From assembly GCF_016239305.1 (NCBI RefSeq), contig NZ_JAEHOQ010000019.1:24594-88593 (forward strand): a DNA stretch of 64,000 bases, in the 5' to 3' direction. Shown here one piece after another: positions 47,239 to 56,761 of the stretch (positions are counted from its first letter, which is position 1; every line of letters begins with the position of its first letter). The position numbers were made by a program, and so were the translations under genes. The notes beneath the pieces are model-generated. The model saw nothing but the letters and a program-made list of their open reading frames with translations, was not told the DNA's origin and ran no database searches. The DNA is from Proteus vulgaris (GTDB lineage: Bacteria; Pseudomonadota; Gammaproteobacteria; Enterobacterales; Enterobacteriaceae).

Positions 47239-48729
47239 ATGTCAGAACAACAAAAAAGTACTGCTAAGTCGGGCGCAGTACAGCAGACTTTGCGCCGAGA
47301 ATTAAAGGCGCGACATTTAGCGATGATCGCTATTGGTGGTTCAATTGGTACAGGACTTTTTGTCGCATCAGGGGCTACTGTTGCTCAAGCAGGGCCAGGT
47401 GGGGCATTACTCTCTTATGCTTTAATTGGGCTGATGGTCTATTTTCTAATGACTAGCCTTGGCGAGTTAGCCGCATTTATGCCCGTATCCGGCTCTTTCT
47501 CAACTTACGGTTCTAAGTATGTAGAAGAAGGCTTTGGTTTCGCATTAGGTTGGAACTATTGGTACAACTGGGCGGTAACTATCGCGGTTGACCTTGTTGC
47601 TGCACAATTAGTGATGCTCTATTGGTTCCCTGATGTTGATGGTTGGATCTGGAGTGCTCTATTCCTTGGTGTTATTTTCTTGCTTAACTATATATCTGTA
47701 AAAGGATTTGGTGAGGCTGAATATTGGTTCTCTTTGATCAAAGTTTCCACCGTAATTATCTTTATTATTGTGGGTATTGCAATGATCACTGGTATTATGA
47801 AAGGTGCTGAAAACGCAGGTTGGCATAACTGGGAAATTGGTGATGCACCTTTTGCTGGTGGATTTGCAGCTATGATTGGTGTCGCCATGATTGTTGGTTT
47901 CTCATTCCAAGGTACTGAATTAATTGGTATCGCGGCGGGGGAATCTAAAGATCCGGCTAAAAATATTCCAAAAGCTGTGCGTAAAGTTTTCTGGCGTATT
48001 TTGCTGTTCTATATCTTTGCTATCTTAATTATTAGTTTAATTATTCCTTATACTGATCCAAGTTTATTACGTAATGATGTTGGCGATATCAGTGTTAGCC
48101 CATTCACGTTAGTCTTTAAAAATGCGGGATTATTGTCTGCGGCTGCAATTATGAATGCCGTAATTTTAACGGCGGTGCTTTCTGCAGGTAACTCAGGCAT
48201 GTATGCCTCAACACGGATGCTATTTACACTGTCAAGAGAAGGCAAAGCACCAAAATGCTTTGGTAAACTGTCTAAAAATGGTGTGCCACGTAATGCACTT
48301 TATGCAACAACCGTTGTTGCGGGTCTGTGTTTCTTAAGCTCAATGTATGGAAACCAAACTGTCTACTTGTGGTTATTAAACACGTCAGGAATGACAGGCT
48401 TTATTGCATGGTTAGGTATTGCGATTAGTCATTATCGTTTCCGTAAAGGTTATGTAGCACAAGGGCGTGATTTAAATGATTTACCTTATCGCTCAGGTTT
48501 CTTCCCAATTGGCCCAATTTTTGCCTTTGTTCTATGTTTAATAATTACATTAGGCCAAAATTACCAAGCATTTTTGGAAGATACGATTGATTGGTATGGC
48601 GCTATAGCAACGTATATTGGTATCCCATTATTCTTGTTAATCTGGTTCACTTATAAAATAGTGAAGAAAACTCGTTTCATTCGTTATAACGAAATGGAAT
48701 TTCCAACACATATTGCGAATAAAAAATAA
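47239..48729 (+). CDS. lysP: lysine-specific permease LysP
   Basis: 496 residues with twelve membrane segments of the amino acid-polyamine-organocation family; HLAMIAIGGSIGTGLFVASG near residue 29 is the substrate-binding helix 1. The length and the E. coli neighbourhood (yeiE upstream) support LysP, which imports lysine and tethers CadC in E. coli. A long hairpin terminator follows. Confidence 0.92.
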   Translation: MSEQQKSTAKSGAVQQTLRRELKARHLAMIAIGGSIGTGLFVASGATVAQAGPGGALLSYALIGLMVYFLMTSLGELAAFMPVSGSFSTYGSKYVEEGFGFALGWNYWYNWAVTIAVDLVAAQLVMLYWFPDVDGWIWSALFLGVIFLLNYISVKGFGEAEYWFSLIKVSTVIIFIIVGIAMITGIMKGAENAGWHNWEIGDAPFAGGFAAMIGVAMIVGFSFQGTELIGIAAGESKDPAKNIPKAVRKVFWRILLFYIFAILIISLIIPYTDPSLLRNDVGDISVSPFTLVFKNAGLLSAAAIMNAVILTAVLSAGNSGMYASTRMLFTLSREGKAPKCFGKLSKNGVPRNALYATTVVAGLCFLSSMYGNQTVYLWLLNTSGMTGFIAWLGIAISHYRFRKGYVAQGRDLNDLPYRSGFFPIGPIFAFVLCLIITLGQNYQAFLEDTIDWYGAIATYIGIPLFLLIWFTYKIVKKTRFIRYNEMEFPTHIANKK

Positions 48730-48747
48730 CCTAATATTCAATATATT

Positions 48748-48795
48748 AAAACGCTCGTTTTGTGATTTCGATCACATTAAAACGAGCGTTTTTTT
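48748..48795. terminator. long bidirectional terminator after lysP with UUCG tetraloop
   Basis: AAAACGCTCGTTTT / AAAACGAGCGTTTT arms enclose an inner TGTGAT-TTCG-ATCACA hairpin, followed by a T-run. The inner part also matches a CRP box by chance. Confidence 0.88.
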
Positions 48796-49212
48796 ATTTT
48801 CCAATCTAATGATTATAGAAAATATACAAAAGACTCAATTATATTAGAATCGCATTGATAATTATTATTATTTGCTTTATTGTTAGCCTGTATTTTATTT
48901 GTTAACAAATAAAATACACGTGCTATTGATTGCAAATATTATGCTTAATGTAATAAGTCTGATAATGATTAGTTCTTCTATCTCTCAATGTTACAGATCA
49001 ATAGCCTATCGCAATGTAATAATTTACACAGCGAATGTATTTCACCGTATAATAATTTTACGACTCATTTCTTTGTTGGATAAATTGTCCTAGATTGATA
49101 ATTTTCTCATAGCAATAAAAAGCATTTGATGAGTTGTACGGTATGCTTTTGCCAACTTAAAACGCAGGTAAGAGCAGAAGAACGTAAAAAAAGACTAGGT
49201 ACAACAATTGAT
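48796..49212. other. AT-rich region before the iron ABC permease, with a Fur-like site
   Basis: No convincing gene. GATAATTATTATTATTTGC at 48857-48875 agrees with the Fur consensus at 14 of 19 positions. A short open frame at 48899-49093 has no homology that I recognise or ribosome binding site. The long leader, about 340 bases, before the permease is unexplained. Confidence 0.4.
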
Positions 49213-50301
49213 ATGAGCATTATGTCAGAGCGACTTACCGCAGAAGAACAAGCAAAAAGCCCATCAGATAATGTAAAAATACATTATCGTAAAATGATGA
49301 GTAAGCGCATGTTATGGTTAGGCGTTATTGTTTTAATTATTTGTGGTTCGGTGGTGTTAGATTTCACCATGGGGCCTTCTGGTTTATCACTGGATAAATT
49401 ATTAACAACACTTTTTCAGCCTGAGCTTGTTGATGCAGGTTCAAGAGTGATTGTATGGGATATTCGCTTACCTTATGCCTTAATGGCGGTAGTGGTAGGT
49501 ATGTCGCTAGGGTTAGCTGGTGCAGAGATGCAGACCATTTTAAATAACCCTTTAGCAAGCCCATTTACATTAGGTTTATCAAACGCGGCATCATTTGGTG
49601 CTGCATTAGCCATTGTGCTCGGCATTGGTATTCCCGGTGTTCCTGAACAATGGTTTATTTCAGCTAATGCATTTCTTTTTGCGTTGTTGTCAGCCTTGTT
49701 ATTGGATGGAATTACACGTTGGACTCGCGTTCCGACATCTGGGGTTGTCCTTTTTGGTATTGCCATGGTGTTTACTTTCAACGCATTGGTTTCAATGATG
49801 CAATTTATTGCGACAGAAGACACTCTTCAAGGACTTGTTTTCTGGACAATGGGAAGTTTAGCGCGTGCAACATGGGTAAAACTTGGCGTTATGGGCGGGG
49901 CTTTCGCTGTCATTATGGTGATTTCATGGTTAAGTTCATGGAAACTAACCGCATTGCGATTAGGTGAAGATAGGGCAATTAGCTTTGGTATTGATGTAAA
50001 ACGTTTAAGATTAGGTTCATTATTACGGATCAGTATTTTAACGGCATTGGCTGTTGCTTTTGTTGGGCCTATCGCTTTTATTGGGTTAGTTGCTCCCCAT
50101 ATTGCCCGTATGATGTTTGGTGAAGATCATCGTTTCTATTTACCCGCAAGCGCATTAATCGGTGCTTTAGTTTTATCATTGGCGTCGATTGCATCTAAAA
50201 ATTTAATACCTGGTGTCATTATTCCTGTTGGTATTGTGACATCGCTGGTGGGGGTGCCATTTTTCCTCAGCATGATTTTACGTCATAGAGGGAATGTCTA
50301 A
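49213..50301 (+). CDS. FecCD-family iron(III)-siderophore ABC transporter permease
   Basis: About 362 residues if it starts at the ATG at 49213; ATG 49222 and a longer frame from 49126 are alternatives with no clear ribosome binding site to decide. It has about nine or ten membrane segments and the FecCD signatures RLPYALMAVVVGMSLGLAG, GAEMQTILNNPLASPFTLG and LVAPHIARMMFG. It moves a ferric siderophore across the inner membrane. The ATPase gene overlaps its last base. No substrate-binding protein gene is adjacent. The TonB receptor downstream suggests the same substrate. Confidence 0.88.
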   Translation: MSIMSERLTAEEQAKSPSDNVKIHYRKMMSKRMLWLGVIVLIICGSVVLDFTMGPSGLSLDKLLTTLFQPELVDAGSRVIVWDIRLPYALMAVVVGMSLGLAGAEMQTILNNPLASPFTLGLSNAASFGAALAIVLGIGIPGVPEQWFISANAFLFALLSALLLDGITRWTRVPTSGVVLFGIAMVFTFNALVSMMQFIATEDTLQGLVFWTMGSLARATWVKLGVMGGAFAVIMVISWLSSWKLTALRLGEDRAISFGIDVKRLRLGSLLRISILTALAVAFVGPIAFIGLVAPHIARMMFGEDHRFYLPASALIGALVLSLASIASKNLIPGVIIPVGIVTSLVGVPFFLSMILRHRGNV

Positions 50302-51083
50302 TGATTGAAGGATTAAAAATTCAAGATTTTAGTGCTGGTTATGCTAAACATCTCATCATTAAGGCACTTGATGTTGAGCCATTACCTAAAGGAAAGGTCA
50401 CTGTACTATTGGGGCCAAATGGGAGTGGAAAATCAACATTATTAAGAGCATTGGCTGGTTTAAATAAATCATCAGGTGTTGTCAGTTTAGATGGTAACGA
50501 TCTGGCTTCGATGAATTTTGCACAACGGGCCCAAAATGTCGTCTATTTACCACAAACATTGCCGGCGGGTGTTCATTTACATGTTTTAGAATCCATTATT
50601 GTGGCGCAACGTGCTTCCGGTGGATTACATAATGAACATAGTGAAGCTCAGGTAATGCACTTATTACGTCAATTAGGTATTGAGCATTTAGCGTTACGTT
50701 ACTTAGATGAGTTGTCGGGTGGCCAAAAACAATTAGTTGGGCTTGCACAATCATTAATCAGACAACCTTCTTTATTATTATTGGATGAGCCATTAAGCGC
50801 GTTAGATCTTAATTATCAATATCATGTAATGGATTTAGTCGCTAAAGAAACACACCGTAGAAATATTATTACTGTTGTTGTTGTCCACGATATTAATATC
50901 GCTCTACGACATGGCGAACATATATTAATGTTAAAACAAGGGCAATTAATTGCGCAAGGTGCACCAGATAAAGTTATTTCAGCACAAAGCCTTGCTGATG
51001 TTTATGGTGTGCAAGGTAGATTGGAATATTGTTCACAAGGAATACCTCAAATTATTATTGATGGTTTAGTGGATAAAATATAG
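50301..51083 (+). CDS. ABC transporter ATP-binding protein, FecE/FepC/FhuC type
   Basis: 260 residues. Walker A GPNGSGKST (about 38-46), Q-loop in VVYLPQ, signature LSGGQKQLVG, Walker B LLLLDEP and the H-loop VVVHDINIAL are all present. It energises the FecCD-type permease encoded just upstream, with which it overlaps by one base. The order permease-ATPase-receptor is consistent with one iron uptake unit. Confidence 0.9.
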   Translation: MIEGLKIQDFSAGYAKHLIIKALDVEPLPKGKVTVLLGPNGSGKSTLLRALAGLNKSSGVVSLDGNDLASMNFAQRAQNVVYLPQTLPAGVHLHVLESIIVAQRASGGLHNEHSEAQVMHLLRQLGIEHLALRYLDELSGGQKQLVGLAQSLIRQPSLLLLDEPLSALDLNYQYHVMDLVAKETHRRNIITVVVVHDINIALRHGEHILMLKQGQLIAQGAPDKVISAQSLADVYGVQGRLEYCSQGIPQIIIDGLVDKI

Positions 51084-51157
51084 AGAAGTAAAAGAGAAAA
51101 CAAAGCAAATATAGGGATGCTGTAAATAAGGATATAAAAATAATATTAAAATAACCA

Positions 51158-51180
51158 AGGGTAATTAAATTTATTACCCT
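51158..51180. other. small hairpin between the ABC ATPase and the TonB receptor
   Basis: AGGGTAA / TTACCCT stem with a nine-base loop, without a T-run. It may attenuate read-through from the ABC genes into the receptor gene. Confidence 0.4.
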
Positions 51181-51223
51181 AATTTCTGAGCAATTGTCGA
51201 TCTGTCCATCTATATAAAATGTA

Positions 51224-51239
51224 AAGAATATATATTCTT
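51224..51239. promoter_or_regulatory. perfect 16-base palindrome adjacent to the receptor ribosome binding site
   Basis: AAGAATATATATTCTT immediately precedes the GGAG of the TonB receptor gene. It could be an operator, or an mRNA hairpin that hides the ribosome binding site. Confidence 0.4.
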
Positions 51240-51251
51240 GGAGAATCGGGA

Positions 51252-53276
51252 ATGGTAGTGTTAAATAAAAATAAAATTGCGCTTAGTGTTGTTGCTGCAA
51301 TTGCATCTAGTTTTGTTATGACTGCAACAGCAGAAAATGTAGAAAAATTACTTGTTACAACCGCTTCAGGCTTTAAACAAACGGTTGAAGATGCACCAGC
51401 ATCGGTTTCTGTTGTCACTCGTGAACAATTAGAAACTAAGTCTTACCGTGATGTGACTGACGCATTAAAAGATGTACCCGGCGTATTAGTAACAGGCGGT
51501 GGAAGTAGTTCTGATATTAGTATTCGTGGTATGGATCCAAAATATACCATGATCTTGGTTGATGGTAAGCGTGTTGCTTCGCGTGAGACGCGTCCTAATA
51601 GTGATAACTCGGGTATTGAACAAGGTTGGTTACCGCCTTTACCTGCCATTGAACGTATTGAAGTTGTACGTGGCCCAATGTCTTCTTTATATGGTTCCGA
51701 TGCAATGGGCGGGGTTATCAATATTATCACCCGTAAAGCGCAAAAAGAGTGGAACTTTAGCTTACGTGCAGATAGTACTATCACAGAGCGTAAAGACTCA
51801 GGTAACACTAACCAAGGTAGTTTTTATGCAGGCGGTCCATTAATTGATAATGTGTTGGGCTTGAAAATTCAAGGTCAATATTCACATCGTAGTGAAGACA
51901 AAATTGTGAATGGCTATAATCGTCAAATCACTGCAACAGGTGGCGGAACGTTAAGCTGGACACCAGATGAGCGAAATACGATTGATTTTGAATTTAAAAA
52001 AGATAACCAACATCGTGACTCACGAGTTTGGCATTCAAAATCAGGGTTACCTAGTCGAGGAAAAGCACCTCAAAGTAGCTTCACTGATTATGAGTTAACT
52101 CATTATGCGTTAACTCATGATGGTGTTTATGATTTTGGTACCATGAACACTTATGTTCAACGTGATGAAAGCCGTAACCCATCTCGTAAAATGGATTACG
52201 ACGATACGACTGTACGTAACCAAACTGTCTTTATGTTAGGTGACCACACATTAAGTGTGGGAGCACAATATCGTTATGAAGAGCTAAAAGACGAAGGTAA
52301 TAAAATTAAAGGTGGTAATAAGCTAGATCGTTATAGTTGGGCGTTATTTGCTGAAGATGAATGGGCAATGACTAACGATTTCGCCTTAACGGGTGGCTTA
52401 CGTATGGATAAAGATGAGAACTTTGGTACTCACTGGACTCCTCGAGTTTACGGTGTATGGCATTTAGCTGATGAATGGACATTAAAAGGGGGCGTTTCCA
52501 CTGGTTATCGTTCACCTGATTTACGTCAAGCAACGGCATCGTGGGGACAAGGAACTGGTGGTGGTAATTTAGATGCGGTTATCTATGGTAACCCTAATTT
52601 GAAACCAGAAAAGTCAGTGACAGAAGAAATCGGTATTATTTGGGATAACCGTGAGGATCTTACTGCGAGTGTCACCATATTTAATACCGACTTTAAAGAT
52701 AAAATTACCGAAGTACGTCGCTGTGATAGCCAAACAAATAAAGATGGTTCTAAAATGAACCCAGGCTTACGAGATTGTGATCAGCCACAAGATGGTTTAG
52801 GTAACAATGGTAATTTCTATGACTTTGTTAGTGATCGAACCAACGTTGATAAAGCCAATATGCGTGGTATCGAGGTTACAGGAAACTGGACGATTTCACC
52901 TGAGTGGAATTTAGCGGCTAACTACACCTTCACTGATTCAGAGCAGAAGAGTGGTGCATTTAGTGGTAAACCACTGAATAAACAGCCTCGTCATATGGCA
53001 AATGCGACCTTAAATTGGGAAACTACACCAGAAATGGAGACATGGGCGCGTATTAACTTCCGTGGTAAAACATCGGATTACTTATCACGCACAAGTATGG
53101 CTAAAGGTACACCTTCTTACGCATTTGTTGATATTGGTACCAGCTACAGCTTAACCAAGCAGCTTAATGTGATTGGTGGTGTTTATAACGTGTTTGATCG
53201 TCGTATTAATTATGAAAACTTTAATACAACATTAGAAGGTCGTCGTTACAATATTGGTCTGAACTACAACTTCTAA
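51252..53276 (+). CDS. ireA: TonB-dependent siderophore receptor, IreA-like
   Basis: 674 residues. A signal peptide ends ATA near residue 27; a TonB box-like EKLLVTTAS follows, then the plug with DAPASVSVVTREQLE, DISIRGMDPKYTMILVDG and RIEVVRGPMSSLYGSDAMGG, and the barrel ending in NIGLNYNF with the C-terminal phenylalanine that the Bam complex needs. The plug sequence closely resembles E. coli IreA as I recall it. Adjacency to plaP matches P. mirabilis, where the receptor PMI0842 is called IreA. ATG 51252 has GGAG eight bases upstream. The substrate is a catecholate-type siderophore by family only. Confidence 0.85.
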   Translation: MVVLNKNKIALSVVAAIASSFVMTATAENVEKLLVTTASGFKQTVEDAPASVSVVTREQLETKSYRDVTDALKDVPGVLVTGGGSSSDISIRGMDPKYTMILVDGKRVASRETRPNSDNSGIEQGWLPPLPAIERIEVVRGPMSSLYGSDAMGGVINIITRKAQKEWNFSLRADSTITERKDSGNTNQGSFYAGGPLIDNVLGLKIQGQYSHRSEDKIVNGYNRQITATGGGTLSWTPDERNTIDFEFKKDNQHRDSRVWHSKSGLPSRGKAPQSSFTDYELTHYALTHDGVYDFGTMNTYVQRDESRNPSRKMDYDDTTVRNQTVFMLGDHTLSVGAQYRYEELKDEGNKIKGGNKLDRYSWALFAEDEWAMTNDFALTGGLRMDKDENFGTHWTPRVYGVWHLADEWTLKGGVSTGYRSPDLRQATASWGQGTGGGNLDAVIYGNPNLKPEKSVTEEIGIIWDNREDLTASVTIFNTDFKDKITEVRRCDSQTNKDGSKMNPGLRDCDQPQDGLGNNGNFYDFVSDRTNVDKANMRGIEVTGNWTISPEWNLAANYTFTDSEQKSGAFSGKPLNKQPRHMANATLNWETTPEMETWARINFRGKTSDYLSRTSMAKGTPSYAFVDIGTSYSLTKQLNVIGGVYNVFDRRINYENFNTTLEGRRYNIGLNYNF

Positions 53277-53300
53277 TTGTTACCCTCAGTTTGTGTCATT

Positions 53301-53327
53301 AAGACTCCACTTGTGGAGTCTTTTTTT
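53301..53327 (+). terminator. intrinsic terminator after the TonB receptor gene
   Basis: GACTCCAC / GTGGAGTC stem with a two-base loop, followed by seven T. Confidence 0.85.
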
Positions 53328-53820
53328 ACCACTAATTTCTTTTTGTTTGTTCAAAATTAATACTGGAAAATTTAAATATTGAAGTTTATATTTAGCACAA
53401 TAAATCATCTTATCAATCGCTTCATTCTGGCTACTAGATTGTTATTTCTACGTATTATTTGTTGTTTTTCCTTAATTTGTTTCCTTACATTTTTATTGTG
53501 TGAAATAAGCCTATAAAAAATAGGTGTTTTTTATTAAAAATTGTTTTTTTTGAAAAATAGAAATAGATTTTAACAAAATAATAGCATTAATCTTATTAAT
53601 GTATTTTAAATGCTTTATTTTGATGGTTTGATATTGATACTAAATTTAAATTAGCTTTTGTTCTTTATTTATCAATTAGTTGTGTTCTTATTTTCTTGAG
53701 TATAATTCTATTTTTCTGAATATTTATATCTTAATATTTGTAATAAAAACACAATTATTGTTAATCAAATGTAACGTTATATGTTGACTTAGTTTGCGAA
53801 TTGAAAAGATCGTAAAAAAA
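53328..53820. other. AT-rich non-coding stretch before the plaP leader region
   Basis: About 490 bases without a supportable gene. It must hold the promoter for the leader ORF at 53833; TTGACT at about 53782 is a possible -35 element but I see no good -10 at the right distance. Confidence 0.5.
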
Positions 53821-53832
53821 GAGGGCTTTTTG

Positions 53833-53883
53833 ATGAAAATGTATTGCTATTTAAGTCTGAGACGTGCAAAATGCGCCCACTAA
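53833..53883 (+). CDS. 16-codon candidate leader peptide upstream of plaP
   Basis: ATG with GAGGG seven bases upstream, a strong ribosome binding site for such a short frame, encoding MKMYCYLSLRRAKCAH. It ends nine bases before an intrinsic terminator (53892-53923). Short peptide plus terminator is the arrangement of transcription attenuators. Two consecutive arginine codons (AGA CGT) could be a sensing point; this is inference. Confidence 0.5.
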   Translation: MKMYCYLSLRRAKCAH

Positions 53884-53891
53884 AAATATGA

Positions 53892-53923
53892 CTGATGCGT
53901 TTAAAGTGCATCGGTTTTTTTTT
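53892..53923 (+). terminator. intrinsic terminator after the short leader ORF
   Basis: CTGATGC / GCATCGG stem (one G-T pair) with a nine-base loop, followed by nine T. It lies about 310 bases before plaP, so it may be an attenuator or the end of a small RNA. Confidence 0.75.
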
Positions 53924-53953
53924 GCATTTTTACTTATTACTACACCAAGAGGT

Positions 53954-54240
53954 CAGATTCATTTGAGTCTGAATAGATAACATAATTTGATTAGCAGCCA
54001 GCCCCTTAGAGAAAGGGTTGTCATGATAGAGGAATGCTAATATGGTACAATTATTCTCTTTCGCAGTCGGGCCAAACGGCACCTGCGGTAATGATGACTA
54101 CGGAGCACGGCGTCTCCTAAACACATACACATCCTTAAAAACTTCATTCTATTCTGTTTATAGGCAGATGCGAAGTCTTCCCAGTAACTGTCGGTTGAGT
54201 TTGTTGAATACTCAAACCGAAGTTATGGGAGGGTTCGCGA
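53954..54240 (+). promoter_or_regulatory. structured 5' leader of plaP
   Basis: Successive hairpins: CAGATTC / GAGTCTG (53954-53971), CCCTT / AAGGG (54003-54017), CGCAG / CTGCG (54063-54087) and TCGGTTGAGT / ACTCAAACCGA (54191-54220, one bulge). TCTCCT at 54113-54118 could pair with the plaP ribosome binding site GGGAGG (54227-54232) with two G-U pairs. No known riboswitch class recognised. Confidence 0.5.
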
Positions 54241-54251
54241 ATGTCAGATAA
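54042..54251 (+). CDS. 69-codon upstream ORF overlapping the plaP start
   Basis: ATG with AGAGGA eight bases upstream. It codes for a 69-residue peptide beginning [16 protein letters not shown] and ending GGFANVR, with no signal peptide, membrane segment or family that I recognise. Its stop lies 11 bases inside plaP in another frame, so the two are probably translationally coupled. It runs through most of the structured leader, so ribosome position on it would decide which hairpins form. It may be a regulatory leader peptide rather than a functional protein. Confidence 0.5.
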   Translation: MVQLFSFAVGPNGTCGNDDYGARRLLNTYTSLKTSFYSVYRQMRSLPSNCRLSLLNTQTEVMGGFANVR

Positions 54252-55620
54252 CGTCATCTCCTCTATCGGCACTAACCAAACCGGTGCTAACAATCGAGTT
54301 CAACTACGTAAAACCTTGACACTAATGCAAGTAGTCATGATGGGGCTTGCTTTTTTACAGCCCATGACTATTTTCGATACATTTGGTATCGTTTCTGGCA
54401 TTACCAATGGTCACGTAGCAACATCGTATGCAATTGCTTTAGTTGCAATTTTATTTACCGCAGTAAGTTATGGAAAATTAGTTAAGCGTTTTCCATCAGC
54501 GGGCTCGGCGTATACTTATGCTCAAAAATCCATGAGTCCGTATGTAGGCTTTATGGTGGGTTGGTCATCTTTACTTGACTATTTATTTATGCCAATGATC
54601 AACATTTTATTGGCAAAAATCTATTTACAAGCAATATTCCCAGGTGTTGAGCCGTGGATCTTTGTATTTGGTTTAGTGGCTTTAATGACGTTCTTTAACC
54701 TACGTGGTATTAACGTTGTTGCTAACTTAAATACAGCAATCGTTATTGTACAAGTTGCAGTAATGGTTGTGTTTGTAGGATTACTTATTCATGGCGTATA
54801 TAATGGAGAAGGTGCAGGGGAGTTATGGACCTTTAGACCATTTGCATCTGTTGATGCGCAAGTCATACCGATGATAACCGGAGCAACAATACTCTGTTTC
54901 TCATTCTTAGGTTTTGACGGTATCAGTACATTGTCAGAAGAGACGCCAAATGCAGGTAAAGTTATTCCTAAAGCGATTTTCTTAACAGCGCTGATTGGCG
55001 GGATTATCTTTATTGCAGTTTCTTACTTTTTACAACTATATTTTCCAGATATTTCACGATTCAAAAATCCAGAAGAATCACAACCAGAAATAATGCTGTA
55101 TGTTGCGGGTGCTTTATTCCAGTCCATTATTTTAGTGTTCTCTTGCGTAACGGTATTAGCATCAGGTATGGCAGCTCACGCAGGTGTTGCTCGTTTACTT
55201 TATGTTATGGGACGTGATGGGGTATTCCCAGAGAAGACTTTTGGTTATGTACACCCGAAATGGCGTACGCCTGCATTTAACGTGCTATTAGTAGGTTTCT
55301 TAGCCTTAGGTGCTGTGTTCTTCGACTTAGTAACGGCAACGGCGTTAATTAACTTTGGTGCGTTGGTTGCGTTTACTTTTGTGAACTTGTCTGTAATTTC
55401 ACAGTTCTATATTCGTGAGCGCCGTAATAAAGGAATAATGGATCACATTAATTACCTGATCTTACCTATTATTGGTGCAGCGACAATGGGAGTTTTGTGG
55501 ATAAACCTTGAACCAGGCTCTATGGAATTAGGTCTTGTTTGGGGGGCAATTGGTATACTCTATATGGTGTGGATCACGCGTCGTTTCCGTCGTCCAATGC
55601 CACAGATGCCAGAGAAGTAA
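54241..55620 (+). CDS. plaP: putrescine importer PlaP
   Basis: 459 residues with twelve membrane segments of the amino acid-polyamine-organocation family. [36 protein letters not shown] and [15 protein letters not shown] correspond closely to E. coli PlaP (YeeF). It is a low-affinity proton-coupled putrescine importer. In P. mirabilis the homologue is reported to be needed for putrescine-stimulated swarming. ATG 54241 has GGGAGGG seven bases upstream and is overlapped by the upstream ORF. A strong terminator follows. Confidence 0.9.
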   Translation: MSDNVISSIGTNQTGANNRVQLRKTLTLMQVVMMGLAFLQPMTIFDTFGIVSGITNGHVATSYAIALVAILFTAVSYGKLVKRFPSAGSAYTYAQKSMSPYVGFMVGWSSLLDYLFMPMINILLAKIYLQAIFPGVEPWIFVFGLVALMTFFNLRGINVVANLNTAIVIVQVAVMVVFVGLLIHGVYNGEGAGELWTFRPFASVDAQVIPMITGATILCFSFLGFDGISTLSEETPNAGKVIPKAIFLTALIGGIIFIAVSYFLQLYFPDISRFKNPEESQPEIMLYVAGALFQSIILVFSCVTVLASGMAAHAGVARLLYVMGRDGVFPEKTFGYVHPKWRTPAFNVLLVGFLALGAVFFDLVTATALINFGALVAFTFVNLSVISQFYIRERRNKGIMDHINYLILPIIGAATMGVLWINLEPGSMELGLVWGAIGILYMVWITRRFRRPMPQMPEK

Positions 55621-55648
55621 TATCCTAAGAATTGTCATAATAATAAAA

Positions 55649-55679
55649 GATGGCCTCAGTAATGAGGCCATCTTTTTGC
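55649..55679 (+). terminator. intrinsic terminator after plaP
   Basis: AGATGGCCTCA / TGAGGCCATCT perfect 11-base stem with a four-base loop and five T. Confidence 0.9.
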
Positions 55680-56194
55680 ATTGAATAAACAGTAATAGAA
55701 TTAGGTAGGTTAACAAATAACCAGCTGATTAATTTTTACACTGAAAGGTTAAGGGAATTTACTCGTTTAAATAAAAAATTTAAAAATAATTTTATGTGGA
55801 ATATAAGGTTATTCTTAAGTGTTTATAATTAGGTGTATTTACTTATTAATATTAAATTAAATGTTTTTTTATATTAGTTTGAGTGTATCTATATATATGA
55901 AAAATAAACTCTATATATTTAAAATATATTTTTCATCTTTTAAGTATTATATTGATGCTCAATTAAAGATTAGTTAAATATCCTAAAAATAAAGAAATCA
56001 CTTTATAAATAAAGTTTTTTAAATAATGATTCTTATGCAATTTAAAACCACTCTATGAGTAAAGTTTAATTGTTGTGCTACCCTTTAATAAGGATTAGAA
56101 AACATATTTTCTTGATTTGTATCTAATCAAGATGATTAAGAGAATATTACTAATTCCAATAGGCGATTTATTTAAAAAAACGAAAGGTAACAAT
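55680..56194. other. AT-rich promoter region of the fimbrial operon
   Basis: About 515 bases with no gene seen. A frame continues upstream of the pilin start to 56117 but its translation is not signal-peptide-like. No recombinase gene or clear inverted repeats of an invertible promoter were found by eye. Confidence 0.5.
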
Positions 56195-56746
56195 ATGTCT
56201 TTAATTAAGAAAGTTGCTCCGTTTATCGTGTTGTCTGGATTTATGGTTGCAGGTAATGCTTTTGCTGCAACACAGGGTACAACTGTGTCATTTGAAGCAT
56301 TAATTCGTGCCGCAAGTTGTGATGTTTCTTCAACAACAGAAGGTTCTAGAATTGATTGGGGAACCTTCACGAGTGATGAAGTATCTGGTAAAAACGTCGG
56401 TGATCAATTAGGAGATAACAAGACGTTTAATTTAGAGCTTTCTAATTGTACAGCAGCATTAGCAGCTGATGGAACAATCAATCTTTATGCTCGTGGTAAT
56501 AAATCAAACTTTGATTCTGAAATGTTTGCTAACGCAACAGCAGCTTCTTTAGCTGTAAAATTATCAGCAACAGCAAGTAATACTTTAGTTAAACCAAATG
56601 TTGAAACAGGTCTGAAATTAGGAGAAGAGATCATTAAAGATGGCACTGGTCGTATTCCAATGACTGCCGGTCTGTATTTAACAAACGGTGCAGTAACAAG
56701 TGATGAATTAAAAGTACCTGTTACTTTTACTGTTGCTTATAACTAA
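56195..56746 (+). CDS. major fimbrial subunit (chaperone-usher pilin)
   Basis: 183 residues from the ATG at 56195, with AAAGGTAA upstream. The signal peptide ends NAFA (cut after residue 24). The mature pilin has the disulfide cysteines C42 and C85, an N-terminal donor strand TTVSFEALIRAASC, and the C-terminal beta strand ending VAYN. As the first gene, followed by a stem-loop, it is likely the most abundant shaft protein. Confidence 0.88.
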   Translation: MSLIKKVAPFIVLSGFMVAGNAFAATQGTTVSFEALIRAASCDVSSTTEGSRIDWGTFTSDEVSGKNVGDQLGDNKTFNLELSNCTAALAADGTINLYARGNKSNFDSEMFANATAASLAVKLSATASNTLVKPNVETGLKLGEEIIKDGTGRIPMTAGLYLTNGAVTSDELKVPVTFTVAYN

Positions 56747-56761
56747 TATTACTTAATTTTT

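Noticed and set aside
48761..48776. TGTGATTTCGATCACA, an exact CRP consensus after lysP
   Set aside because: It is the inner part of a long terminator hairpin with a UUCG tetraloop and lies downstream of lysP, not near a promoter.
48899..49093. 64-residue frame upstream of the iron permease
   Set aside because: Low complexity, no ribosome binding site and no family resemblance; described as intergenic.
53776..53810. TTGACT as the -35 element of the plaP leader promoter
   Set aside because: No acceptable -10 element occurs at 16-18 bases, so the promoter is left unassigned.
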